Source: Symsagittifera roscoffensis
Taxonomy: Eukaryota; Xenacoelomorpha; Acoela; Convolutidae
NCBI RefSeq assembly: GCF_963678635.1
Contig: NC_087063.1
Span: 29,774,599-29,838,598 of the forward strand
DNA: 64,000 bases
Direction: 5' to 3'
Within the stretch, counting starts at the first letter, position 1; each line of letters begins with the position of its first letter. Positions 1-11,400 of the stretch are shown in pieces. The position numbers and the translations under genes are program-made. The notes beneath the pieces were generated by a model, which was not told the origin of the DNA, did not search any database, and saw only the letters and a program-made list of their open reading frames with translations.

Positions 1-40
1 GAAGTACATTCATTGACTCTTAAAAAAAACGTACTTTTTT

Positions 41-460
41 TAACACAAAAGCTGAGCTTCGCAAACACTAGGGACAAGACAAAAAGCATCTTTATAGGGT
101 GAATTAAAAGAAATGTTAAGCCTCGTATTAGTCAAACTTTGCTACGTAGAATTGCATTCGAACCTGCAATCTCGAGATTCGGTGTCTCATGCCCTGCCCT
201 GTTGCCTATGAACGCTTAAAAATCGGCAATTAGATGTCACAAGTAAACCAGATACATATGCTAATAAATTGCTAATGCGATGGAGCAAAAAAAGCACTAA
301 ATACAAATAGACACAAATTTGCAAGTAATGGATTTGAATATAACAAACTAAAGACGTCCGCAATTAATCTGCATGTAATAAATTGGAGAGTTTGAAGCCA
401 CATTATGTATCAATTTTGCATTTTATAAATTTACACAGTTGTGAAGTTGCACTTCGCATA
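41..460 (-). repeat. tRNA-derived interspersed repeat (family 1), partial
   Basis: The minus strand contains a tRNA-like block at about 135-220 with an A-box-like and a B-box-like (GGTTCGAATGC) stretch separated as in class II tRNAs. The block is flanked by sequence shared with the copies at 4.9, 8.8 and 27.7 kb. The left edge carries the short motif AAGCTGAGCTTCGC, seen at many repeat edges in this window. The right half of the ~650 bp element is missing. It is a repeat rather than a working tRNA because the stems do not pair well. Confidence 0.7.
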
Positions 461-629
461 CAAAAGCAAAAATATGAACGATAACGCTACTGGGAAAAAC
501 TGAAAAAGTAAAACTTTGAGTCTATAAAACTTCATAAGTGACAGACGCCAATTATAACACATTAGTAGTACCAGTTATTTTGAAAAAAAAAATTACAAAT
601 TAACATGCCGCAATTTATAGAGCGGACGC

Positions 630-740
630 ATTTAAACTGGTATACGAAAAATTCCTTAAGAACATCCGACCTGCCCAGGTTCGAACCCTCTTATTTTGTT
701 GCGGGTCTCCTTCCCCTACCTCTACGGTACAGATCTATGA
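630..740 (-). repeat. second tRNA-like fragment
   Basis: A B-box-like GGTTCGAACC lies at 678-687 with an A-box-like stretch about 45 bases upstream on the minus strand. No clean cloverleaf can be drawn. It sits just before the composite element at 770-2010, as a tRNA-like block also accompanies the related copies near 14.2 and 18.0 kb. Confidence 0.4.
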
Positions 741-769
741 TACCTTGAAGCTAAAGTGCTACTAGAGGT

Positions 770-2010
770 CCAGTTGGAGGTACCATTTTGACATACTTTG
801 TGTTGTTTTGATGCGGGATGAAGAAGGTAGTTTAAAAAATTTAAGCATTGGGCTTCACCCAAAACCTTGGTTGTTGCTCTTTTAAAAAATAGTGAACAAA
901 TTTGTTATGTTTCAGTTCAAAGTTAAACGCTTAACAGTTTATACACGGAGGCTTTTTTCAACCTGTTGCTTTGATTAAGCCTTCGATATCAGATTGAGTT
1001 GTTTTCGAGAAGTCAAAAGTTTAACTAAACGAAAAAGAAATCAAAACATTGACTTCTCTGAAGGCTATAATTTTTTGTGTTAGAAAAATCGAACAAGAGA
1101 GCCCTCTCAGCCTTTTCTTTTTTCATTGAACCTAAAACTTCAGGTTGTAGAAAAACTGCTAGAAAAACTGCTAAAAACTGCTAAAGACAAATCTTTGACT
1201 TTTGAACTGCAAAAAAATGACTTTTTCGAGGGTCATTAGTATTCGTGTAAATAACTGGGCGTAACCGCTTATGAACTGGAGCTTCCCACAACCCGTTCTT
1301 CAAACTGAAACCAGTACCTCAGATTCGCGAGGGTAGTTATTCAGAAAAGACAAAAAGTTTCAAAAACAGTCTAAATTCTACTTTTCCGAGGGTCATAACT
1401 TGTTGTCTAAAAGAATTTGAGCGTAACTGCTGATGCAAGGGAGCTTCCAACAACCTGTTCTACCTAATGAACCCAAATTTGCAGATTTTTCGAGAAAATG
1501 TATAAATCAAAAAGAAATTCCCCAATGCCATACATTTTTCTCAGACCCATTTTAATCAAATAGGAACAATAGGCCACCTTAGGCTTGAAATACCTGTTTG
1601 ATAGTTTATGAAATTTTTCTATTGATGCGGTAGGACAAGAGTAACTTCAAAAACGGAACCATAGCAAAGAAAAGAAAATCCCAGTTTAATTACTTCAAAA
1701 TCTGTTAATTTCACCAATTACTTCAGTTTTCTTAAAAATGAAGTGATAACAAGAGCTTGTTAGGTTGTAAAATGCTTAGTGTGGGTAGTTTTGCAAAGAG
1801 AAGTGAAAAAAATTCACCCCCACACACTTTTTCGAAGGCTGCAGGAAAGTGGGGTAAAGTAAAAAAAAAAGAGGATAGGGGAGTATGCAAGCGCACAGGG
1901 GAATGGCCCTACTTCCCATTAGCACCACTCTTTTGAAAATCGGTAAAGTAGTTTTTGAAAAAACTAAAGTTTTCCAAAGCGTCTCAAATTTTCATAATTC
2001 ATTTTTATCA
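770..2010. repeat. Composite non-autonomous element with ~165 bp internal repeats, copy 1
   Basis: The segment shares its order of blocks with 12.41-14.28 kb and 16.49-18.18 kb. A unique lead (about 780-960) is followed by imperfect tandem units with motifs such as CGAGGGTCATAA, GCGTAACCGCT, GAGCTTCC and CCCAAATTTGCAGATTT, then a block with TTTTTCGAAGGCTGCAGG and GGGGTAAAGTA. No coding capacity is visible. The structure recalls Helentron-associated elements with core repeats, but no autonomous partner is present. Confidence 0.55.
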
Positions 2011-3592
2011 AACAGGAATTTGTAATGTAATAGTCTGTGTTAATATCCTTAGCATTGGTAGTATTTAACAGCTGGCTATTGATCATAATGAACACTTTCA
2101 AAATGAACACAATTGTCGCAACAATATATGCGTCGCACTAATATTTGAGACTTAGGTTGAAAAAAAGTGAGTTCATACTATAACACAAGCATTGCTTGTG
2201 TAAAAAAGAACTGAAAACAAAAAAGATTAGTTGTTTCATGTTTATATATTTGATCTAAAGAATTCATTGTTTGGTTGATATTGAGCATTTGAAAATTGAT
2301 TGTCAGTCTTATCGATCTCAAAAAACCACCGAAAATTAAACCCGCCACAATAAGCTGAAAACTGAACAAAAACTTTCACCGAAGGTTTATTGAGAAAAAT
2401 TGCAGGTACAATCAATATAGGATCTACGAGTACCGACAGAGCTGAAACCGACATCCATGAAGCCGAAACAAAATCAGTCAAAATAGCAAATTCTAAAAAT
2501 ATGCAAACAATGGTAAAATTTCTGGATATGGCATTTACCAGTTATACAAGCATTAGTGCTCAGTAGTTGCTTGCTTTTTCAAGAAATTGAGCACGATTCG
2601 CGAATTACGTTATTATCCCGAAAGAAAGTCTAATTTCTAATTTGCCAACGCTTGCTAATTACAAGCGAAATAAGATTTGTCAATAAAGCTGCGTGTGTTA
2701 GTTCTGAACTTGTAGCCATTTTTAATCTCAATTAAATTGAAATTGAAAATGAAACTGAAAGTTGTTTGAGCTTCGGAAATTTTTGAAATCAAGTTTTTTT
2801 TATGTTGTTTGAAACAAATAGCTTTTCTAGGCTCATTTGATGAATTAAAAATTGTAAGACTACACCAAAAGAGGTACCAATATTTGCTATTTAAATTAGA
2901 AAAAAGAATAGCCATACTATTTCACTGACGCCCAGTAAAATTCTCTGGTAAAAAAACTCAAATTTCAAACAAATTGATGGCCTATTTAAAGTTCTTTGAA
3001 TTTCTAGAATAATTTATCATTGAAACTTTTAAAATAAAATTACCTCAAAATGAGAAAACTTGATCAATGGGTGAACTTTCTATTTCGCTGAGAAATTCGA
3101 TAATTTAATTCCAATTTCGAAACTAGAAGTCGGCTACGTTTTTTAACCTTTACACTTTCACTGTTCGTTAGTGGAATTTGACTTACTTTTAGCTGAGTAA
3201 ATGAAATGAACTTACCAACCCAAAAAAGTAACTTTGAACAAACAAACCGCAAAAAAGTAACTTTGAGTCTGAACAAATTTTAAGAATTTTCCTGAAAAAA
3301 TCATTGCGACCTATAGAAGAGTCTTAACTACGTTCATATGAACACATAAAACAATTAACTTAATTGCAACAATGAAAAATGAGAGTTTCCTAATAGCAAC
3401 AAGAGTAGCAGATGAAAATTGACAACAAAATCTTTAGAATTGTGCTGAGGATATATTTACGAAAGCGGTTTCCGATTTTTTGAATTTTTTCTTTTAATTT
3501 TGTTTTGCTTTTTAGTAAGAGAGATGATGATCGATTAAAATAAATTCTTCTAATTTATGATTTAAAACCAAAATATTGTAAGCAATAGAAAA
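2011..3592. other. Intergenic DNA with repeat fragments
   Basis: No gene was seen. The stretch contains right-end pieces of the family 1 repeat at about 2140-2205 (with palindromic ACACAAGCATTGCTTGTGT at its tip) and 2690-2915. A fragment of another interspersed family lies at about 3050-3370; it ends in TTTTCCTGAAAAAATCATTG followed by a GACCTATA motif, which recurs near 20.2, 24.4, 27.2, 28.6 and 38.7 kb. The remainder is AT-rich with no recognisable features. Confidence 0.5.
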
Positions 3593-4153
3593 ACTAAATC
3601 GAGGTTCAACCATTTCATTCAGTCCTCCAAGTGATTGGTGTAGAAACGGAATAAAAACAAGATCATTTTATGTCGTCGCCAATTTGATTACTTTTTCGAA
3701 AATATTGGCGATTTCAGCAAAAACCAAACGTGAACATTATCATATCACTACTTTTCCTGGTTTTTCCTTAACCATTTTTGCCTTTAATTTAAATGAAGCC
3801 TCATTGGCTACCAGGAGAAACGTGGGATGTTTGTCCTCTTTAGAAATTCGAAAATCTGCGAACTCAAATTCTCCCTTCAATTTACAGCATCACCGGAACC
3901 AATGCATCTACCCCTGGTGCTATTAAATTACAATATCCTCTTTTGAATTTTTATTGTTTTTTGGCCAAAACCTTGTATAACCTTGCATAAATAAAAACTT
4001 AGGCTGGATTTTGTTTTCGTGTTTGATTTAAGTGTTTTGAGAATGCTCGGAAACTCAATTTTCCGTGCTAAAAAGAAGTTCAACTACAATTACACTAAGT
4101 TTCATCGTGTTCCAGCTAAAAGACCTGGTTAACGTAAAAAAAGCATTGAAAAA

Positions 4154-4172
4154 TTTATTTAACATTTTTATT
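4154..4172 (-). promoter_or_regulatory. Polyadenylation signals downstream of distal SGTA last exon
   Basis: Two AATAAA hexamers on the minus strand (4154-4159 and 4167-4172) lie about 235 bases downstream of the TAA at 4394-4396. The same pair is kept in the proximal copy. Their preservation supports use of both terminal exons, though recent duplication alone could explain it. Confidence 0.55.
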
Positions 4173-4393
4173 AAATAACTATTCGAAATAGTGACACAAT
4201 ATTAAGTTTAACACGGACCAACCACAAGTACCGGTACCATTCATTGACTATACTGATCTCGGCAACTCTAGCAATAAAACATTAAATATCACAATTATGA
4301 TGCTTTGTGGTCTCTGGTGCTAAGTTTGTTTTTGATATAATTCGTTGGATGCTTCGTCTCATTCTTCAGGCCAGTAATGTCATAAAACAATTA

Positions 4394-4517
4394 TTAAGCA
4401 TTTCCTCCTTCGCTTTCATCTTCAGGGTTTGGCGACCTCATGCCTCCGAATTGTTCACGCAGTCTAGCTACTTGCTCAGGGTCCTCCCTTTCAATTTGTT
4501 CTGCTAAGTGTTGTCCC
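4394..4517 (-). CDS. SGTA: SGTA alternative terminal exon, distal copy
   Basis: The exon starts after an AG acceptor (minus-strand ...CGGACTAG, then GGGACAAC) and ends in TAA at 4394-4396. With the AT left at the end of exon 7 it reads MGQHLAEQIERE..., then DPEQVARLREQF, and ends in ESEGGNA. This corresponds to the end of SGTA proteins, where vertebrates have GQQFAQQMQQQNPELIEQLR. It differs from the proximal copy at three residues (H297, S322, N333). It is open and has an intact acceptor, so it could be spliced from exon 7 in place of the proximal exon. Whether it is used is inference. Confidence 0.75.
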
Positions 4518-4861
4518 CTAGTCCGAATAAATGTAGTTCAATTAAGACGGGCAATTAAAGTTCGGAAGAATTCCTCATGCACGAAGGACCCAATGCGTGA
4601 AAGTTTTGTCAACCAATCAGAGCTTAGTATTTTAAAAAAACGAAAGAAATATGTGATAAATTCAGTCAGTTTTTGACAGCTTTAAGGGCGTTGTTTGTTT
4701 AAGAACTATCGTGCATTCCGTCCTTCGCGCATGACAATAGCCCCCTTGAAAATCATCAACTTCCTTTTTGGGTAATAGCATGGTCAAATTACAACACAAG
4801 CTTAAAATACAAGCTCTTCAAATTATACTAGCCATTAACGCACCTCTGGAGCGTCAAAAAG

Positions 4862-5520
4862 ATTGACAGAGAGGCAAAGCACACTTGCGAGAACACGACC
4901 AAAAAGCAGCTTTATCAAGAGAAATAAGAAAAAGTAGAAATAAGCCTCGAATTAGCAAAAACTTGGTTACGTGTAGGATTCGAATCTGCGACAAACTGCA
5001 ATCAAGAGGTTTTGAGACTCACGCTCAACCCACTCAGCCACGCAAGCTTAACAACCGAGCAACACTAGTCACGCATAAAGTAACTACATATGCTAATAAA
5101 TTGTCAATACTATTCAGCAACAGTGGCATCAACTACAAATAGACTCAATTTTGCCAGTAATAATTTGCTAATTTGGAATATAACAAACTGAAGTCATCCA
5201 CATTAACTTTGCATGCAACAAACCGCAAATCATAAGGCCACATTATGTATAAATTATGCCTTTCAAAAAATTGCGAGATATATTGAGTTAGAAAATTTCT
5301 AAATTCGAGTTTTCATTATTGTTATGTTGTTCGAAACCATTCACTTTTTTCAGTTCATTTGATGAATTAAAAATTCATCAACTGTGTTAACTTATTACTT
5401 TCGAATGTCAAAGCACATGCTATGTAAAAACTGTAAAGGTACCCAAAAAGTGGCACCAATATTGCGACTTAGGTTGGAAAAAAAGAAGGTTCGTACTAAT
5501 ACACTAGCTTCACAAAAGGT
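4862..5520 (-). repeat. Family 1 tRNA-derived repeat, near full length
   Basis: The tRNA-like core at 4971-5045 reads on the minus strand with TGGCTGAGTGGG (A box) and GATTCGAATCC (B box) and a long variable arm, like tRNA-Ser or tRNA-Leu. The core sits inside a ~650 bp unit rather than at one end. The right edge has the conserved GGTTGGAAAAAAAGAAGG stretch followed by ACACTAGC. Because this copy lies in the segmental duplication, it is paired with 8760-9430. Confidence 0.75.
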
Positions 5521-6181
5521 AATGAACGTGAAAATTTATTAGAAAACCTCTAACTAGGACAGTAAAAACAGTTCAGCAGCCATAATTTGAGTCCAGATAT
5601 AAACCCCCTAATAGCGCCCAACCATAGTAGTGACAATTTCAAACTTTCTGAAGTTTTTTGATCTAACCTTTTTGAAAAATCAATAAAAAACGGCATATCT
5701 CTGTAGCTTAGATGATTTGAGCAGTCAAACTTGGAGGCACGATCTGAAACCTGTGAGAGCACCCTCAAAGCACCTCACTATAGTTTTTCTAATTCAAATT
5801 TTATCTCGGAAACTGAAACGATATCAGCAGTCAAATTTGAAGGAAAAAAATTGCAACCCTTGAGACTACCCTGGCAGCAACCAGCTTAAGGGATGAGAAA
5901 TTCTCATTTCGTGAAATTTTTGAAATTTCTGATAATTTTTGAAAAAATCATAAGCTGGTCTGTTTGGTTTTGAAAAAGTCGAAACCAAACAGACCAGTTA
6001 ACTATTCGCAAGATGATAATTTTGATTGCACAAATAGATTCTAAACACAGAGGCTAAGCGGAGCTTCGCGTCACTTGCGATACCACGAAAATTGCATTGC
6101 AAGATAAACTAAAAAACTTCAAAATGTTGTCTGGAATGAAGTTCTATTTGCGGAAAACACGCCCAAAAACACATTCGACGG

Positions 6182-7507
6182 CTAAAGAAAAAAACTGAAA
6201 CCTATTCGACGTTGCAGAAACTTCGAATTATTCATGCTTACAATATTGAGATACTGATTGCATCTAAAATGGAATGATAATGGATAGAGGGGGCATAGAA
6301 TGCATGGAATAGTTAGTAGTTTATAATCATTTTCTGATTTTCTGGATTTAGAAGCTTCGAATGCGATGAAATAAATTGCATTTTGCGAATTTCTGTCCTC
6401 GCAAACACCAATTTGGTTTTATGTCGGAGTCGTGATGGTCGTTGATACTCTAAAATTTGCAATCTTTTAGACAACCCAACTACAGGGCTGCGAATTTTAA
6501 AACGTTTTTAAATCTAAGTTCTCTGAAAACTTAAAAAAAAAGAAAACGTTATATCTCGAAACTACGAGGATCTGAGCAGCCACATTTAAAGGCAAGGTTC
6601 GCAATCTCTGCGAGTATTTTGACATCACTTAACTACCGCTTCGGGAATTTCAAACTTTGTGAAAGTTTTTAATTTGATTTAAACAAAAATTTAAAACGTG
6701 GGATAAAAAAAATTTGGGCATTGATAATTGGGGGCCACACCCGCAACTCCTGAGGAAAACCTGACAGTATTCCACAATTGAGTTTCATATATTAAACTCG
6801 GAGAAATATCACCGAATACTGACTGGAAAATTGAAAAAAAAATCTTCACCATTGCAATATACGATATCTTAAACGTGAAAAACTTCGTTCGTTAGCTTAA
6901 ACATGGTTTTGTTTTCCGACTGCGTTTTGATGCAGGTATGATATGTATTGGTCGCTACGTTAATTGATTCGAGAATCGGAGCAGCTAAGAACTATATTAA
7001 GTGGAAGAATTCGAATTTTTTAAGTATCGGTCGTCAAAAATTTAGTTTGTCTAAAACATTGTGAAATTGAAAGATTTGATTGGCTAAATACACAGCATTT
7101 GGTTGTTAAATAGCTAAAAAAACTAATCAAACGGAAAAATGAAAAAAAAATGAAATGTTTTTTTTGCACAGTTTTTTGGATCAATCTATTATTCTTGTGT
7201 ACCTGCCCAACAAATTTTTTCGTAACGTTATAATATGCAAATGAGTATGTTAAACAACAGCCACTGCAGTTAACTTTAAAATTCAGAATATTCGCATCGA
7301 CAAACTTTCTCCTCAGACTCGCAGTATTTCTCTGCCTGAGCATTGATATCGTTCGATGAAGTCAACATAAAAAGAGCAATCATAATTTTGTTAATCATAA
7401 CTCTCATAACGCCTCCTAAGAATAACTTTCACGACGCCTCCTAAGTTGCAATCATAACTTTCATGACGTTTCCTATGTACAATTGCTTACCTGGATTGAT
7501 TTAGTTA
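6182..7507. other. Spacer between the duplicated segments
   Basis: No gene was seen. Units of the ~160 bp family occur around 6400-6830 (for example TATATCTCGAAACTACGAGG, then GAGCAGCCACATTTAAAGGC). The rest is AT-rich. A longer open frame on the minus strand at 7020-7343 shows no family resemblance and no splice support. Near 7385-7475 a phrase like CATAACTTTCATGACG is repeated three times in a row. Confidence 0.45.
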
Positions 7508-8051
7508 AACCAAATCGAGTGTCCAACATTTCATTCACTCCCCCGAGTGAGTTGGTCTAGAAACGGAACAAAAACAGATCAATTTGTGTCGTCGCCAATT
7601 TGATGACTTTCTCGAAAATATTGGCGATTTCAGCAAAAAAGCAGTGAACATGATCACTACTTTTCTTGGTTCCTCCTTAGCCATTTTTTTGCCTTAATTA
7701 ATTTAAATTGAAGCTTTATTGGCTACCAGGAGAGAAAGGAAGGATAGACGTCCTCTTCAGGAACTCTCCCTTCAATATACGGCATTGCCAGAACCAATGG
7801 ATCTACCCCTGGTGCTATTAAATTACAATATCCTCTTTTGAATTTTTATTATTTTTGATAGGTAACTAGTTTTTGGCTAAAACCTTGTATAACCTTGCAA
7901 AAATACAAACTTACGCTGGATTTTGTTTTCGTATTTTGAAAATTCTCAGAAACTCAATTTTTCGGCCCTAAAAAGTGCAACTAGAATTAAACTAAGTTTC
8001 ACCGTGTTCCAGCCATATGACCCAGTTAACGTGAAAAAAAGCATTGAAAAA

Positions 8052-8070
8052 TTTATTTAACATTTTTATT
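8052..8070 (-). promoter_or_regulatory. Polyadenylation signals downstream of proximal SGTA last exon
   Basis: AATAAA occurs on the minus strand at 8052-8057 and 8065-8070, about 235 bases past the TAA at 8293-8295. This spacing suits a short 3' untranslated region. Confidence 0.6.
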
Positions 8071-8292
8071 AAATAACTATCCGAAACAGTGACACAATAT
8101 TAAGTTTAACACGGAACCAACCACAAGTACCGGTACAATTCATTGACTATCCTGATCTCGGCAACTCTAGCAATAAAACATTAAATATGACAATTATGAT
8201 GCTTTGTGGTCTCTGGTGCTAAGTTTGTTTTTGATATAATTAGTTGGATGCTTTGTCTCATTCTTCAGGCCAGTAATGTCATAAAACAATTA

Positions 8293-8416
8293 TTAAGCAC
8301 TTCCTCCTTCGCTTTCATCTTCAGGGTTTGGCGGCCTCATGCCTCCGAATTGTTCACGCAGTCTAGCTACTTGCTCAGGGTCCTCCCTTTCAATTTGTTC
8401 TGCTAAGCGTTGTCCC
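8293..8416 (-). CDS. SGTA: SGTA terminal exon, proximal copy (exon 8)
   Basis: An AG acceptor precedes GGGACAAC, the frame continues from exon 7 (CAG AT + G), and TAA is at 8293-8295. It encodes MGQRLAEQIERE... ending in ESEGGSA. It is the first terminal exon met by the transcript, so I treat it as the default end. Compared with the distal copy, it has R297, P322 and S333. Confidence 0.85.
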
Positions 8417-11400
8417 CTAGTCCGAATAAATGTAGTTCAATTAAGACGGGCTATTAAAATTCTGAAGAATCCCTCATGCACGAAGGACCCAATGCGTGAA
8501 AGTTTTGTCAACCAATCAGAGCTTAGTATTTAAAAAAAACGAAAGAAACATGTGATAAATTCAGTCAGTTTTTGACAGCTTTAAGGTCGTTGTTTGTTTA
8601 AGAACTATCGTGCATTCGGTCCTTCGCGCATGACAATAGCCCCCTTGAAATTCATCAATTTCCTTTTTGGGTATTAGCATGGTCAAATTACAACACAAGC
8701 TTAAAATACAAGCTCTTCAAATTATACTAGCCATTAACGCACCTCTGGAGCGTCAAAAAGATTAACACAGAGGCAAAGCTGCGCTTCGCAAACACTTGCG
8801 AGAACATGACCAAAAAGCAGCTCTATCAAGAGAAGTAAGAAAAAATAGAAATAAGCCTCGAATTAGCAAAAACTTGGTTACGTGTAGGATTCGAATCTGC
8901 GACAAACTGCAATTAAGAGGTTTTGAGTCTCACGCTCTACCCACTCAGCCACGCAAGCTTAACAACCGACCAACACTAGTCATGCATAAAGTAACTACAT
9001 ATGATAATAAATTGTCAATGCTATTCAGCAAAAGTGGCATCAACTACAAATAGACTCAATTTTGCCAGTAATAATTTGGAATATAACAAACTGAAGGCAT
9101 CCACATTAACTTTGCATGCAACAAACCGCAAATCATAAGGCCATATTATGTATAAATTATGCCTTTCAAAAACTTGCGAGATATATTGAGTTAGAAAATT
9201 TCTAAATTCGAGTTTTCATTATTGTTATGTTGTTCGAAACCATTCACTTTTATCAGTTCATTTGATGAATGAAAAATTCATCAACTGTGTTAACTTATTA
9301 CTTTCGAACGTCAAAGCACATGCTATGTAAAAGCTGTAAAGGTACCCAAAAAGTGGCGCCAATATTGCGACTTAGGTTGGAAAAAAAGAAGGTTCGTACT
9401 AATACACTAGCTTCACACGTGTAATGCACGTGAAAATTTATTAGAAAACCTCTAACTAGGACAGTAAAAACCGTTCAGCAGCCATAATTTGAGTCCAGAT
9501 ATAAACCCCCTAATAGCGCCCAACCATAGTAGTGACAATTTCAAACTTTCTGAAGTTTTTTGATCTAACCTTTTTGAAAAATCATTAAAAAACGGCGTAT
9601 CTCTGTAGCTTAGATGATTTGAGCAGTCAAACTTGGAGGCACGATCTGAAGCCTGTGAGAGCACCCTCAAAGCACCTCACTATAGTTTTTCTAATTCAAA
9701 TTTTATCTCGGAAACTGAAACGATATCAGCAGTCAAGTTTGAAGGAAAAAAATTGCAACCCTTGAGACTACCCTGGCAGCAACCAGCTTAAGGGTTGAGA
9801 AATTCCAATTTCGTGAAAATTTTGAAATTTAAAATTTCTGATAATTTTTGAAAAAGTCATAATTGATGTCTTATCTCGGAAACTAAAAGGATTTGAGCAG
9901 TCATGTTTGGAGGCAAGATTTGCAAACACTTAGAGTAACCTGGAAGCACCCAACTACACAGTTGGCAATTTAATATATTGTGAAATCCAAGTTTTCTAGA
10001 AATTTTGAAAAATAAAAAATCGTCGTATCTCGTAAGCTAAAAAAAATTGGGTACTCAATTTGGAGGCAAAATTTGTTGGTGAACCCTGTCAGCATCCCAC
10101 TGTTGGGTTGCTAATTTCAAAATTGAATAAAAAAACACTGAATTCAAACCTCAAAATCAAAAAAAAGCGATATAGCTTAAGTGTGAAAAAATTATTTCGA
10201 TAAACATGCCAAAAAAGACGTTATAAAAGCTAAAGCATTGCAAGATAGTAAAGCACGCATTTACAGATATTTTTCTAATTTTAAACCGTTAGGCACTAAA
10301 ACTGATAAAAGAACACTTAGAACTTATGAAACATAAAAAACATTATCGCAGAAGACCTTTTGACTCAGACCGCCTCAAGCTCTCAATTTAAGCCAAAGTA
10401 GAATTAAAAACCGGTTTGCATTTTTACGGCAGAGAGAGAAGAGGTTTTAAAAAGCGGTATGACAACTTTGGGTTTTGAGCAAAGTCAACTCACATCTGAA
10501 GGAACGCATTCATGTTTGGGGGCTCCCCGTCACCGGTCCCCCCGCTACTTCCACTGCCACCGGGGTTCTGCTGCATGGCAGAACTAAAGCTGAAACCAAA
10601 CAGACCATTTATAAAACTATTCGCAAGATGATATTCGAAATAATTTGGGCAATAATTTTGATTGCACATATACATTTTAAACACAGAGGCTAAGCGGAGC
10701 TTCGCGTCACTTGCGATACCACGAAAATAGCCTTGCAAGATATCAGACAGGAAAGGAAAAGAGAGCCACTAAGGCCGATGAAAACAGAAAAAAAATTCTA
10801 AGAAACCACAACTAAAAAACTTCAAAATGTTGTCTGGAATGAAGTTCTATTTGCGGAAAACACGTCCAAAAACACATTCGACGGCGTTTAATGAAAATTC
10901 AAAATTTATTCTTGAGCGAAAAAAGTTGTTGTCATAAAAAAGTTCAACTATAAATTCTTTTCTGAGATTTTTAACGTTTAGTGCAACCGGAGGAAAGCAT
11001 ACAGAGTATGTTTTCCTCGAACGACCCAAAATTAGACGAGTAAGCGATAAAATATAAGCGGAAATCATTTAGACCAAAAATTTTTTGTAGGCGAAAAAAA
11101 TCAAAAAAGGACAAGATTACAATGTTTTTTGCAATCCGGAGGAAAGCATACAAAGTATGCTTTCCTCGAACGACCTAAAATTAGGCGAGTAAGCGATAAA
11201 ATATAAGCGGAAATTATTTAGACCAAAAACTTTTTGTAGGCGAAAAAAAAACAAAAAAAAAGGAAAAGATTACGAACCGTTTTGGCCGAGTGTTCAATAG
11301 CCTTAGTGGTTTCACGGGCTAATTATCCAAACCTAACTTGAAACTCTCAGTTTGAAAATAGGTGCTTTGAAAGAAGTTAAGACACTTACGCGTTCATAAT

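Larger units (their letters stand above)
3593..6181. repeat. Segmental duplication, distal copy (contains alternative SGTA last exon)
   Basis: From about 3593 to 5950 this matches 7508-9860 closely, and from about 5982 to 6181 it matches 10594-10885. The intervening DNA of the other copy, including SGTA exon 7, is absent here. It carries a full SGTA terminal exon (4394-4517), polyadenylation signals, a family 1 repeat (4862-5520) and ~160 bp tandem units (5545-5890). A 16 bp perfect inverted repeat (5955-5970 and 5982-5997, 11 bp loop) marks the internal breakpoint. Confidence 0.85.
7508..10885. repeat. Segmental duplication, proximal copy
   Basis: This is the more complete copy. It spans the proximal SGTA last exon (8293-8416), a family 1 repeat (8760-9430), ~160 bp repeat units (9450-10140), exon 7 (10494-10589) and the start of intron 6 up to about 10885, where similarity to the distal copy stops. 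Since it keeps exon 7, it probably represents the ancestral arrangement. Confidence 0.85.

Noticed and set aside
135-220. tRNA gene on the minus strand
   Set aside because: The same core recurs at 4.97, 8.88 and 27.80 kb inside a ~650 bp repeat and the stems are poorly paired, so it is part of an interspersed repeat.
2242-2915. Small minus-strand ORFs (79 and 86 codons)
   Set aside because: No family resemblance, no splice sites, and they overlap pieces of the family 1 repeat.
7020-7343. 107-codon minus-strand ORF
   Set aside because: AT-rich, Phe/Ser-rich translation without recognisable motifs; lies in the spacer between the two duplicated segments.
5550-9670. Paired 72-codon minus-strand ORFs at 5550-5768 and 9452-9670
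   Set aside because: They are similar only because the DNA is duplicated and they lie over the ~160 bp repeat unit; stops and composition do not suggest a protein.
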